DNA of 24,301 bases from positions 1 through 24,301 of the forward strand of contig CAZJAZ010000043.1 in assembly GCA_964544305.1 (NCBI GenBank). The letters run 5' to 3'. Numbering within the stretch: position 1 is the first letter of the stretch; every line of letters begins with the position of its first letter. Both the position numbers and the translations under genes were made by a program. A model generated the notes under the pieces. The model did no database searches. It saw only the letters and a list, made by a program, of their open reading frames with translations, and was not told the origin of the DNA. This stretch comes from JAFDWI01 sp964544305 (GTDB lineage Bacteria; Actinomycetota; Acidimicrobiia; Acidimicrobiales; Iamiaceae). Of the stretch, positions 1-7,589 are shown piece after piece.

Positions 1-1448
1 GACGACCCAAGCGGACCATCAACGCCACCGGGCGCGTGTTGTGCGACCGCAAATGCGGCACCAAGTTGGTCTCGAATTGCGTCGATGGCTTGGCTAGCCT
101 GTGGGGCAAGGGCAGAGTTTCCATGGGCGATATCCCACAGTGCGGTTGATCGCAGATTCTCCATAACGTGGGGCCGGTACACCGATGCCAGCACGGATCC
201 GATGACGGCAACACCAAGGGCGCCACCGACTTGGCGCGTCGTGTCGTTCATCGCGGAACCGACTCCGGCTTTCGCTCGAGGCAAGGCGCCCATGATCGAT
301 TCCGTTGCAGGCGCCATGGTCAAGCCCATACCGCTTGCCAAGATCACCATTGGCCACAACACATCAAAGTAACCCGACGACAATGTGACCTGGCTTAAAA
401 AGAACAGACCGATCGAAGCGCACAGAAGACCGACCCCCACCACAATTTTTGTTCCAAGCTTTTCGGCAAAGCGAGCAGATACCGGGCCAAGGATCATGAG
501 TGGAAGAGCAATTGGCATCAGAGCGAGTCCGGCTTTCAGAGCGCTGTAACCCATGACAAATTGCAACTGTTGGGTGATGAGGAAGCTCGCGCCGAACAGG
601 GCGAACATGACAAGGGTGATGCCCGCGTTGGCAGCCGAGAAGCGCGCGGAACGAAAGAAGCGCATTTCGAGCATCGGATGGTCAATGGCAAGTTCCCAGA
701 GAATGAATCCGACAAGCACAACCGTGCCAATGCCAAAGGCCGCCAATATCGGCGTCGATGTCCACCCTTTGGCCGGAGCTTCAATCACGCCCCACAGCAG
801 GACGATGAGCGCGACAATCGAAAGCAGCGCGCCGACCGGATCGATTCGAGGAGCAGACGGATCTTTTGAACGAGGCAGTACGTAGTGACCAGCAGCAAAT
901 GCGAGGATGACGACGGGTATATTCACCAAGAAGGCTGAACCCCACCAGAAGTGTGCGAGCAGTAACCCACCGATGATCGGGCCAAAAGCAATGCCCGATG
1001 CGGCAACGCCCGCCCACACGCCGATTGCACGAGCACGTTCTTTGGGGTCGTGAAAGATGTTGGTCAGGATCGACAAGGTAGCGGGCATGATGAGCGCGCC
1101 GCCGACTCCCATGATCATGCGAAAGGCAATCAGCATGGTGGAGGTCGTCGAGAACGCGGCGCCAATTGAACCGAGACCGAAGATGACAAGACCGATGCTC
1201 AGCGCGCCTTTGCGACCGAATCGGTCGCCCAAACTTCCCGCGGTGAGGATCAGGCCCGCATAGATGATGGTGTAGCCATCGACAATCCACTGCAACTGGC
1301 TATTTGACGCACCAAGTCCTTCAGAAAGGTGCGGCAACGCCACGTTCAGAATCGTGTTATCCAGCCCGGTCACCAACAAACTCAGCGAAAGCACCGCAAG
1401 TGCGAGCCACCGGCGTTGGTGAATTGTTGCTTCGTCCATTTCTTGCAT
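1..1448 (-). CDS. DHA2-type MFS drug:H+ antiporter (EmrB/QacA family), C-terminus beyond window
   Basis: The reading frame stays open from an ATG at 1448 to the window edge, about 482 residues, and would encode a 14-helix proton-driven multidrug exporter of the inner membrane. Visible family motifs are LDNTILNVALP in helix 1 (motif D1 of the 14-TM family), GSLGDRFGRK in the helix 2-3 loop (motif A), and GVAASGIAFGPIIGG in helix 5 (motif C, the antiporter signature). The last tens of residues, probably the final helix, lie outside the window. The start at 1448 is favoured because AAGG sits 7 nt upstream; a second ATG at 1439 is possible. A promoter with a palindromic spacer precedes it, suggesting control by a local repressor that is not seen here. 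The substrate cannot be told from sequence. Confidence 0.9.
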   Translation of the reverse strand, partial: MQEMDEATIHQRRWLALAVLSLSLLVTGLDNTILNVALPHLSEGLGASNSQLQWIVDGYTIIYAGLILTAGSLGDRFGRKGALSIGLVIFGLGSIGAAFSTTSTMLIAFRMIMGVGGALIMPATLSILTNIFHDPKERARAIGVWAGVAASGIAFGPIIGGLLLAHFWWGSAFLVNIPVVILAFAAGHYVLPRSKDPSAPRIDPVGALLSIVALIVLLWGVIEAPAKGWTSTPILAAFGIGTVVLVGFILWELAIDHPMLEMRFFRSARFSAANAGITLVMFALFGASFLITQQLQFVMGYSALKAGLALMPIALPLMILGPVSARFAEKLGTKIVVGVGLLCASIGLFFLSQVTLSSGYFDVLWPMVILASGMGLTMAPATESIMGALPRAKAGVGSAMNDTTRQVGGALGVAVIGSVLASVYRPHVMENLRSTALWDIAHGNSALAPQASQAIDAIRDQLGAAFAVAQHAPGGVDGPLGS

Positions 1449-1490
1449 GAATCAACCTTCGTTCTTCATCTCGCATGCCAAACTGGATGC

Positions 1491-1520
1491 AATATAGAAC
1501 GCGGGCGTTTCGAAACGCAA
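1491..1520 (-). promoter_or_regulatory. Predicted promoter of the MFS exporter with palindromic operator in the spacer
   Basis: On the minus strand a -35-like TTGCGT (1520-1515) and a -10-like TATATT (1496-1491) are separated by 18 nt. A perfect 14-bp palindrome, GCGTTTCGAAACGC, occupies 1505-1518 and covers the 3' half of the -35 box and much of the spacer. This geometry is typical of a repressor site that blocks RNA polymerase. The boxes and palindrome are seen directly; the function is inferred. Confidence 0.5.
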
Positions 1521-1538
1521 GCGGATCGTATGTGGCGT

Positions 1539-1557
1539 CGGTCACGAAGCGTGACCG
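1539..1557 (-). terminator. Hairpin just downstream of the lipoprotein gene (possible terminator)
   Basis: CGGTCACG and CGTGACCG form a perfect 8-bp stem around a 3-nt loop, starting 5 nt after the stop codon of the lipoprotein gene ending at 1562. There is no T-tract after it on the minus strand, so it is not a canonical intrinsic terminator. It could act as a tract-less terminator, an mRNA 3'-end stabiliser, or a second protein-binding site upstream of the MFS promoter. Confidence 0.4.
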
Positions 1558-1561
1558 TACC

Positions 1562-2050
1562 TCAGGCCGATGGATCAGTCATGCAGCTTGTGGTTGCATC
1601 AATGATTTTTTGTTGCAGATCAGCAGGAACAGATCCGGAGCTCCCAGCTTCCATCAACGCTTCAATCGACAATTCATGTTCAATCTTGCCCCAAACGCAC
1701 TCGCACGTTGCTTGGCCTGCTCCTTGGGAACACGACTGCATGAACGCATCTTTCACGTTCGGGGGCAACGTTCCAGACCCCCCACCGGTCGTTGTATTGG
1801 GCACCGAATCGTCGGTTTCCGGGGGCATGGTGAGGTCGGGAACGGTGATATCAGGCTCGGTGTCTTCCGGTGCCGTTATTTCTGGAGCGGTCGTGGGCGC
1901 CTGCGTCGTCGAGGCGGCAATTTTGTTGCTAGTAGCAGTGGTCGACGAAGGAAGTTTCGAGGCAACCGTGCTCGTTGATGCGCCACAACCTGTCGTGAAC
2001 GCACCAATAAATAGGGAGATTCCTAAAACAATGGTTGTGCGCTTGAGCAT
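1562..2050 (-). CDS. Small Cys-containing lipoprotein of unknown function (paralogue 1)
   Basis: This 162-residue product is probably exported and lipid-anchored. A basic start (MLKR) and a hydrophobic stretch lead to a lipobox-like FTTGC with the candidate lipidated Cys at residue 22. A long Thr/Pro-rich linker follows, with loosely repeated P-x-x-T units, and then a compact C-terminal domain with CSQGAGQATCEC, VWGKIEHEL and a final TSCM. The start at 2050 is chosen because AGGA lies 8 nt upstream and the signal peptide begins there; a frame extension to 2122 adds 24 non-signal residues. The C-terminal domain closely matches that of the gene at 2132-2527, so the two are tandem duplicates and probably cotranscribed. 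I do not recognise the family. Four conserved Cys in the exported domain suggest two disulfides. Confidence 0.8.
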   Translation of the reverse strand: MLKRTTIVLGISLFIGAFTTGCGASTSTVASKLPSSTTATSNKIAASTTQAPTTAPEITAPEDTEPDITVPDLTMPPETDDSVPNTTTGGGSGTLPPNVKDAFMQSCSQGAGQATCECVWGKIEHELSIEALMEAGSSGSVPADLQQKIIDATTSCMTDPSA

Positions 2051-2131
2051 GGCGTCAATCCTGTGTCGTGTTGGAGGCATCGTGGCAATGCCATTGGAGG
2101 CTTCCAGCGTAGCGTTTCCCACCGCCCCGGA

Positions 2132-2527
2132 CTATTGACCCATGCAGCTCATGGTCGCGTCAAGAATCTTCTTGCGAATCTCGGGAGTCAACGTCTCCGT
2201 GCCCGCTGAGCTATCAAGGAAGCCATCGGGCAATTCTTTCTCGATTTTGCCCCACGCACATTCACAGATGGGTTGACCCGCACCCCGAGTACACATCTGC
2301 ATGAAAAGTGCTTTCCGATCGATTGAGGTTGCACCCCCGCCCGTCGGTGGGTTCGGCGCCGCGGACGTCCCGATTGTCGTGTTTGCCGCAAGTTGGGTCG
2401 TTACCGAATTGGCACTCGTTGTCTTGGTTGCCGACGAACTAGACGACGAACTACAACCGGTCGCCAACATTGAAACAAGGGCAATGACCGCCAGTGGTGC
2501 ACCAACACGTTTTGCAATGCGTGACAT
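2132..2527 (-). CDS. Small Cys-containing lipoprotein of unknown function (paralogue 2)
   Basis: This 131-residue predicted lipoprotein has a basic N-terminus, a hydrophobic core and the lipobox LATGC, with the lipidated Cys at residue 25. A Ser/Thr-rich linker (SSSSSSATKTTSAN) follows, then the same C-terminal domain as its neighbour: MCTRGAGQPICEC, AWGKIEKELPDGF and a final MSCMGQ. The start at 2527 is set by a strong GAGGAG site 6 nt upstream; a longer frame to 2599 has no signal-like sequence. The gene begins 81 bp downstream of gatB and may have its own promoter. Function is unknown. The position of all four domain Cys residues is conserved between the two copies, pointing to a folded, probably disulfide-bonded, cell-surface domain. 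Confidence 0.82.
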   Translation of the reverse strand: MSRIAKRVGAPLAVIALVSMLATGCSSSSSSSATKTTSANSVTTQLAANTTIGTSAAPNPPTGGGATSIDRKALFMQMCTRGAGQPICECAWGKIEKELPDGFLDSSAGTETLTPEIRKKILDATMSCMGQ

Positions 2528-2533
2528 AGCTTT

Positions 2534-2539
2534 CTCCTC
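2534..2539 (-). promoter_or_regulatory. Strong ribosome binding site that fixes the lipoprotein start
   Basis: GAGGAG on the minus strand is followed by 6 nt (AAAGCT) and then the ATG at 2527. It settles the start in favour of the signal peptide rather than the upstream ATG at 2599. Confidence 0.75.
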
Positions 2540-2608
2540 AAAGTGCCTTTGCTTCATGTCACGTGTCATTCTGTCACGTAGCACGAGGCCATACCGCACA
2601 TTTTCAGA

Positions 2609-4063
2609 TCATTTTGCTGATTCCGCCCGTGCATGAATGATGCGGGTGACCGCACCGCCATCGGCCTGGCCTTTTGTGGCACGCATCACTTGACCAACAA
2701 AAAATCCGGTGAGCTTGCCTCGCTCTTTTTCATCGCCGTTACAAAAGCGCTGCCATTCGTCAGGACTCGCCGCAATGGCCTCGTCAACAACGGCATCAAG
2801 GGCGTCACTTGCCATGGCTTCAAAGCCAAGGTCTTGCGCGATTGACTCAGGCGACCCACCAGATTCGATCATGACGGCCAACACCTTTTTTGCCTGCGTT
2901 GCCGTGAGTTCACCGCCTTGTTCCATTTTGATCAACTTTGCGACACCTGCCGCGTCAATGGCACCAGGTTCAATGTCGCTCAAGTGTTGCTCGAGGTACA
3001 CCAGAACACGCGGCGCTCCAGCCCCCTGTTCGATCATTGAAGCGGCAACGTCGTCAAGACCTCGCTCCACGATCAACGCAATGGTCGCCTGCTGATCGTC
3101 AGTCGAGCCCGCGAGCTCGCCTAACCGCGTTCGGCGCTGTGCAGGCAACAATGGAAGTGCCAACCGAATCTGCTCAATCCACTCGTCACTTGGCACAACG
3201 GGCACGAGATCCGGTTCAGGAAAGTACCGGTAGTCATCGGCATCTTCTTTGACGCGCATGGTGGCGGTGTGTCCAGCCTGTTCGTCCCACAGACGTGTCT
3301 CTTGTCGGATCTCTTCACCATCGAGCAACGCCGCAACTTGACGTCGAGCTTCGTAGTCGACCGCTCGGGCAAGCGACCGCAATGAGTTGAGGTTCTTGAT
3401 TTCACATCGTGTACCAAGCGGCGTGCCTGGTTTGTGCACTGACACGTTGGCATCGACACGCATCGAACCTTCTTCCATGCGGCCATCGGACACACCGGTC
3501 GCAACCAAAATGGCGCGCAACTCGGCTGCATACTCGCGGGCTTCTTCGGCCGACGCGATATCGGGTCGGCTCACGATCTCAAGCAAGGGAACACCGGCAC
3601 GGTTGTAATCAATCAATGACCGAGATGCCTGCGCGATGCGACCATCACCCCCAACATGGGTGGACTTGCCGGTGTCTTCTTCGAGATGGGCCCGTTCGAT
3701 ACCAATTCGTTTGCCCGAAGGCAACACCAAAACGCCATCAACGTCGATTGGTTTGTCGTATTGCGAAATCTGAAAGTCTTTGGGCATGTCCGGGTAGAAG
3801 TAATTCTTCCTCGCGAACACGGATGGCTGAATCGTGCAATTGAGCGCCAACCCCAATCGGATCGCAAGTTCAACCGCGCGCTTGTTCAAAACAGGAAGTG
3901 ATCCCGGCAACCCCAAGGTGACCGGATCGATGTTGGTGTTCGGCTCGGCACCGTACGCATTGGGGGCACCAGAGAACATTTTCGTGACGGTCGCAAGTTC
4001 CGCGTGGACTTCAAGACCGACGACCATGACATAACCATCGGCAAGGCTTTGAGATTCGCTCAT
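2609..4063 (-). CDS. gatB: Asp-tRNA(Asn)/Glu-tRNA(Gln) amidotransferase subunit B
   Basis: GatB activates the side chain of mischarged Glu-tRNA(Gln) or Asp-tRNA(Asn) with ATP and transfers ammonia delivered by GatA, giving correctly amidated tRNA in the cytoplasm. The 484-residue length is normal. Family signatures are GLEVHAEL near residue 16 (E18 and H20 match the metal/active-site cradle), ARKNYFYPDMPKDFQISQYD near 84-103, HLEEDTGKSTH near 126-136, and the basic tRNA-binding tail domain ending FFVGQVMRATKGQADGGAV. Its ATG overlaps the gatA stop by 4 nt, so translation is coupled. Organisms with this operon usually lack GlnRS and/or AsnRS; that cannot be tested here. Confidence 0.97.
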   Translation of the reverse strand: MSESQSLADGYVMVVGLEVHAELATVTKMFSGAPNAYGAEPNTNIDPVTLGLPGSLPVLNKRAVELAIRLGLALNCTIQPSVFARKNYFYPDMPKDFQISQYDKPIDVDGVLVLPSGKRIGIERAHLEEDTGKSTHVGGDGRIAQASRSLIDYNRAGVPLLEIVSRPDIASAEEAREYAAELRAILVATGVSDGRMEEGSMRVDANVSVHKPGTPLGTRCEIKNLNSLRSLARAVDYEARRQVAALLDGEEIRQETRLWDEQAGHTATMRVKEDADDYRYFPEPDLVPVVPSDEWIEQIRLALPLLPAQRRTRLGELAGSTDDQQATIALIVERGLDDVAASMIEQGAGAPRVLVYLEQHLSDIEPGAIDAAGVAKLIKMEQGGELTATQAKKVLAVMIESGGSPESIAQDLGFEAMASDALDAVVDEAIAASPDEWQRFCNGDEKERGKLTGFFVGQVMRATKGQADGGAVTRIIHARAESAK

Positions 4064-5487
4064 GGTGCCGCCCCCTCAAGAGCCTGCGCGGTTCGAAACA
4101 TGACGGATTCACCCAACGCGGGGGCCATGATTTGGACGCCAACGGGCAATCCAGATCCGTCTGTACCAAAGGGGACGTTCATCGCCGGATGGCCGGCCAA
4201 GTTTGACGGAATCGTGCACACGTCGTTTAGATACATCGACATTGGGTCAGTCGTGGCACCAAGTGAAAACGCGGTGACCGGAGACGTCGGGCATATGAGC
4301 ACGTCAACGTTCTCGTACGCTCGGGCGAACGCGTCGCAAATCAGCGTGCGCACTTTGAGCGCTTTGCCGTAGTACGCGTCGTAATAGCCAGCGGACAATG
4401 CGTAGGTTCCCAGCATGATGCGCCGTTTCACTTCATCACCAAAGCCGGCTGTGCGGGTGGCAACCATCATTTCCGCGGTGGTTGGCGCATCAACGCGAAG
4501 TCCATAGCGGACACCGTCAAACCTCGCCAGGTTGCTTGAGGCTTCTGCTGGGGCAATGAGGTAGTACGCACTGAGCCCATAGCGAAGTTCAGCCAGATCG
4601 ACTTCGATCACGTCGGCGCCCGCTCGACCAAGGGCTTGTGCTGCTTCATTCACGCGGGTTGCAACGTCCGGTGCGACACCCTCTCCCATGAGGTTGGTAA
4701 CGAGCCCCACACGCAGGCCCGCAACGCCTTGCTTAAGAGACTCTTGGAGCGACGGGGCATCTGTTGGAATTGATGTCGAATCTGCCACGTCGTGGCCTGC
4801 AATGACTTCAAGGGTTAACGCCGCATCGGCAACCGTCGTTGCAAACGGACCGATTTGATCCAAGCTCGATGCGAAAGCCACCAAGCCGTACCGGCTCACG
4901 AGTCCATAGGTGGGCTTGACGCCCACCACGCCACACAGCGCCGCGGGCTGGCGGATTGAACCTCCGGTGTCGCTTCCTAATGACACCGGCGCAAAACCAG
5001 CCGCAACTGCTGCAGCGCTACCGCCACTCGACCCACCTGGGACTCGAGAAACATCGCGTGGATTGCGGGTGGGACCAAAAGCCGAGTTCTCGGTGGATGA
5101 GCCCATTGCGAACTCGTCCATATTGGTCTTGCCGACAAAAACGGCACCGGCCGCGCTCAGGCGTTGCACCACGGTCGCGTCATAGGGCGGCGTCCAACCA
5201 TCCAAAATGCGTGACGAGCATGTGGTCGGAATACCCCGGGTACACAGGTTGTCTTTGAGCGCGATTGGCACACCAGCAAGTGGCCCAGGGTCTTGACCAT
5301 CAGCAACTTGTTGGTCAATGGCTTCTGCACGGGCAAGCGCTTCAACTTCGGTGAGGTGATTGAACGCGTGGATCTGGCTTTCACTGGATGCAATTGCCGA
5401 AAACGCATCGCGCACGATTTGGGTCGCGGAGATCGAACCTTGACGAACTTCTTGTGCGATCGCTTGTGCGGTCGTTGGCGTGGTCAT
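4060..5487 (-). CDS. gatA: Asp-tRNA(Asn)/Glu-tRNA(Gln) amidotransferase subunit A (glutamine amidase)
   Basis: GatA hydrolyses glutamine and channels ammonia to GatB. The 475-residue protein is a full-length amidase-signature enzyme. The catalytic Lys-Ser-cisSer triad is intact: K78 in PIALKDNL, S153 in GGSSGGSAAA and S177 in DTGGSIRQP, with the family's usual 24-residue spacing between the two serines. The start overlaps the end of gatC by 4 nt and its stop overlaps gatB by 4 nt, making a tight gatC-gatA-gatB operon that supports stoichiometric synthesis of the trimer. Nothing suggests divergence to another amidase: the operon context and motifs are those of true GatA. Confidence 0.97.
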   Translation of the reverse strand: MTTPTTAQAIAQEVRQGSISATQIVRDAFSAIASSESQIHAFNHLTEVEALARAEAIDQQVADGQDPGPLAGVPIALKDNLCTRGIPTTCSSRILDGWTPPYDATVVQRLSAAGAVFVGKTNMDEFAMGSSTENSAFGPTRNPRDVSRVPGGSSGGSAAAVAAGFAPVSLGSDTGGSIRQPAALCGVVGVKPTYGLVSRYGLVAFASSLDQIGPFATTVADAALTLEVIAGHDVADSTSIPTDAPSLQESLKQGVAGLRVGLVTNLMGEGVAPDVATRVNEAAQALGRAGADVIEVDLAELRYGLSAYYLIAPAEASSNLARFDGVRYGLRVDAPTTAEMMVATRTAGFGDEVKRRIMLGTYALSAGYYDAYYGKALKVRTLICDAFARAYENVDVLICPTSPVTAFSLGATTDPMSMYLNDVCTIPSNLAGHPAMNVPFGTDGSGLPVGVQIMAPALGESVMFRTAQALEGAAP

Positions 5488-5786
5488 GGTTCAACACCCA
5501 AGATTGAGGGAACTTCGAAGCGACTTTCGTCCACCGCGGGGGCACTCGCGAGGACCTCGTCACGATCAATCGTTTCCCCGAGTGTGTCGTCACGCCACAC
5601 GTTGGTAAGTGCGATGGGATGGGTCGTTGGCTCAACCCCTTCAAGGTCGAGGGCTTCGACATCGGCGGCGTGGGCGAGGATTGCCGCGAGTTGTTCGGTC
5701 ATAGTCGTCACTTGTTCGTCGGTCAAAGCCAGGTTGGCGAGGCGAGCGACGTGGACGACATCGGCTTGTGCGATGCGTTCGGACAC
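5484..5786 (-). CDS. gatC: Asp-tRNA(Asn)/Glu-tRNA(Gln) amidotransferase subunit C
   Basis: GatC is a 100-residue belt-like protein that wraps GatA and GatB and stabilises the amidotransferase. The sequence shows the family pattern: an N-terminal helix VVHVARLANLALTDEQV, a middle helix containing LAAILAHAADVEALDLEGVEP, and a C-terminal part with LRDD-like WRDDTLGE and the segment leading to VPSILGVEP. The GTG start at 5786 has GAGG three to four nt upstream. It is the first gene of the operon; the next gene in the same direction (the esterase) ends 254 bp upstream, so a gatC promoter probably lies in 5787-6040. Confidence 0.93.
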   Translation of the reverse strand: MSERIAQADVVHVARLANLALTDEQVTTMTEQLAAILAHAADVEALDLEGVEPTTHPIALTNVWRDDTLGETIDRDEVLASAPAVDESRFEVPSILGVEP

Positions 5787-6040
5787 GATCCTCGATGGTA
5801 GTTGTGCACCGGTTCCCTACTAAAGAGCGGCCCACGCGACCGTGGCCGAGGCGCTGCGCATCATTTCGCACGACGCGCACGGTTCACAAGCGATCTGCCC
5901 GGGTTCACTTGTCAACCCGACGACGTGTAGTTCGCCAGCAGGACGATATTCATTCGAACTTGTCGTTGACCCTCACGTCGAAACACCGATTCCAGAGCGT
6001 CCGAGCTTTGACGTGGCACAGCCCATCATCGGATAGCGGG
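5787..6040. other. Intergenic region upstream of gatC, no convincing gene
   Basis: This 254-bp gap is the longest non-coding stretch in the window. I see no tRNA-like cloverleaf or clear terminator. It should contain the gatC promoter on the minus strand, but no convincing -35/-10 pair stands out. A 64-codon plus-strand frame (GTG 5842 to stop 6036) has fairly normal codon use but no ribosome binding site or recognisable family, so it is not called as a gene. Confidence 0.5.
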
Positions 6041-6802
6041 CTACACCGGTTGGCCGGTCACCGTTCTCGCAAAAGCCACCGCTGCCGTCTCAATTGCTGC
6101 GGCATCAAAATCGAGCGTTGCAACGTGGAAACTATCGGGCATGGTGAGCCGCTCAACCGGACCCTGCACGTGTTCGGCGATCCAGTCACTGTCTGAGGGT
6201 GGAACCACGTGGTCTTGGGGTGAATTACACACCAGTACCGGACACGAGATGGCATCATACGCCCGAGCAAGGTCATCGGCGGCTTCGAACATCGACATCA
6301 ATGGGGCGAGCGGCGTTGCGGGATACGACGATTCGACCACATCAGGTTTGGCAATATCGGAACCAATCGCATCCATGACCGTTTCGCCTGAATCAAGCAT
6401 TGCCTGCACGAGATCACGTACACCGGCTGGCTCAGTGGCAAGTGCGTTGATAAAGACAAGTCCAGCGAGTTCAGGATGATGACCTCCAAGCCAGCCGGTG
6501 AGCGCTCCACCCATCGATAGGCCCGCCACAACCACACGTTCGCTTCGAGCCTGCACGCGTGCGAGCGCATCTTCGGCGGCCCCGACCCAATCGTGCCAAC
6601 CGGTTTCAATCATGTCTTCAACGGTTGTGCCATGTCCAGGCAACAATGGCAGTTCTACCGCGAAACCGGCGTCGGCAAACGCCATGGCCAATGGCCGCAT
6701 CGACTGTGGGTTCCCGGTAAATCCATGGAGGACTAAGACCCCATGTGGCCCACCGTTCGGTGACGAATATGGCTCTGCTCCCGGCATGATTGGTGCGGTC
6801 AT
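6041..6802 (-). CDS. Alpha/beta-hydrolase, carboxylesterase/monoacylglycerol-lipase type
   Basis: This 253-residue soluble hydrolase resembles the Est30/monoacylglycerol-lipase group. LVLHGFTGNPQSM gives the oxyanion HGFTG near residue 26, GLSMGG carries the nucleophile S96, NSPQDHVVPP carries the acid D197 and DSFHVATLD carries the base H226, so the triad is complete. PLLPGHGTTVEDM and WHDWVGAAEDAL match conserved cap-side segments of that family. It probably cleaves short-to-medium acyl esters or monoacylglycerols; the exact substrate is not readable. It is divergent from a TetR regulator across 62 bp holding a palindrome, so it is a likely target of that regulator. A -10-like TAGAAT ends 7 nt before the ATG, suggesting a leaderless mRNA. 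Confidence 0.9.
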   Translation of the reverse strand: MTAPIMPGAEPYSSPNGGPHGVLVLHGFTGNPQSMRPLAMAFADAGFAVELPLLPGHGTTVEDMIETGWHDWVGAAEDALARVQARSERVVVAGLSMGGALTGWLGGHHPELAGLVFINALATEPAGVRDLVQAMLDSGETVMDAIGSDIAKPDVVESSYPATPLAPLMSMFEAADDLARAYDAISCPVLVCNSPQDHVVPPSDSDWIAEHVQGPVERLTMPDSFHVATLDFDAAAIETAAVAFARTVTGQPV

Positions 6803-6809
6803 GGGGTGA

Positions 6810-6815
6810 ATTCTA
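6810..6815 (-). promoter_or_regulatory. Predicted -10 box of the esterase gene (leaderless)
   Basis: TAGAAT on the minus strand matches the TATAAT consensus at five of six positions. It lies 7 nt before the esterase ATG at 6802, so transcription would start at or next to the first codon. No good -35 is seen at 17-18 nt; the palindrome at 6827-6842 covers that position. Confidence 0.45.
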
Positions 6816-6826
6816 TCGAAGCGGCA

Positions 6827-6842
6827 TTGACCGGCGGGTCAA
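6827..6842. promoter_or_regulatory. Palindromic operator between esterase and TetR genes
   Basis: TTGACC-GGCG-GGTCAA is a perfect inverted repeat (6-bp arms, 4-bp centre). On the plus strand its left arm also reads as a -35 hexamer, with a weak -10 (GATGAT, 6851-6856) 18 nt downstream that would give a leaderless tetR mRNA. On the minus strand it covers the -35 zone of the esterase promoter. A TetR dimer bound here would repress both genes. The repeat is seen; its role is inferred from TetR-family behaviour. Confidence 0.55.
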
Positions 6843-6864
6843 GTGATCGCGATGATGTCTCCAC

Positions 6865-7530
6865 ATGTCTGCTGACCGTCGACTCACCAATCAAGGATTG
6901 GAACGCAAACAACAGTTACTTCGCTGTGCAACCGAACTTTTTGCACGGCACGGTTACGCAGAAACACGCGTTGTCGACATTGTTGAAGCCGCCGGGGTCG
7001 CCAAAGGACTTTTCTATTGGTATTTCGAAAACAAGGCCGCGCTGTTCACTGAACTTGTCATTGAAAACCGTGAAGAACTTCGACGTGCGCAAACGGTTGC
7101 GATTGACGTGCACGCCACACCTCTTCAGCAAATCCGTCAAGGCACTCAGGCTTCGCTGGTCTTCATGGCTCACCGGGCCCCGTTCTTTGCGCTCCTCGAG
7201 CTTGAGAATGTCAATCGTGATTTTGCCGACGTTTTGCGCCAAGGAACCGATATCCACACGGCTGACACGTGCCGCCTGATACGACAAGGTATTGAACTTG
7301 GGGCAATTCGAGACGACGATCCCGAACTCCTTGCACTGGGCGTGGTCGGAACGGTCAGTTACTACGGGCATTTCCATCGGGTTGCACGTATCACAATGCC
7401 GGTTGACGAACTCGCCGAGTTCGTTGGCCGCTCGGTTGTTTGCTCGCTTGCCGCCAATGAATCGATCGCCCGTCGTGTATTGGCCGTGCCGAAGCGCTAT
7501 GTGTCCACATCGGTACGCAACGCGCGTTAG
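6865..7530 (+). CDS. TetR/AcrR family transcriptional regulator
   Basis: This 221-residue regulator has an N-terminal TetR DNA-binding domain: KQQLLRCATELFARHGYAETRVVDIVEAAGVAKGLFYWYFENKAALF spans about residues 15-61 in pieces, with the helix-turn-helix around VVDIVEAAGVAKGLFYWYF. The remaining part is a helical ligand-binding domain. Its ligand is unknown. No ribosome binding site precedes the ATG at 6865, in keeping with a leaderless transcript from the weak promoter at 6827-6856. It probably represses itself and the divergent esterase through the 6827-6842 palindrome, and may also influence the SCP2 gene that follows on the same strand. Similar regulators often control lipid or fatty-acid genes in actinobacteria, which fits these neighbours, but that is inference. 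Confidence 0.92.
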   Translation: MSADRRLTNQGLERKQQLLRCATELFARHGYAETRVVDIVEAAGVAKGLFYWYFENKAALFTELVIENREELRRAQTVAIDVHATPLQQIRQGTQASLVFMAHRAPFFALLELENVNRDFADVLRQGTDIHTADTCRLIRQGIELGAIRDDDPELLALGVVGTVSYYGHFHRVARITMPVDELAEFVGRSVVCSLAANESIARRVLAVPKRYVSTSVRNAR

Positions 7531-7575
7531 GGTCCGTTCAACTATTCACGTCTCCCGAACGACGGGGGCATCACT

Positions 7576-7582
7576 TTGGAGG
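7576..7582 (+). promoter_or_regulatory. Ribosome binding site of the SCP2 gene
   Basis: TTGGAGG lies 7 nt before GTG at 7590 and decides this non-ATG start. Confidence 0.75.
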
Positions 7583-7589
7583 CAACACC

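Noticed and set aside
1329..2138. 269-codon plus-strand frame across the lipoprotein and MFS start
   Set aside because: It is antisense to a lipoprotein with a clear signal peptide, lipobox and paralogue; its translation shows only shadow-type low-complexity Val/Ser runs.
5842..6036. Plus-strand 64-codon frame with GTG start in the gatC-esterase gap
   Set aside because: Codon use is not unlike that of genes nearby, but there is no ribosome binding site, no recognisable domain, and the region must also hold the gatC promoter. Conservation data would be needed to call it.
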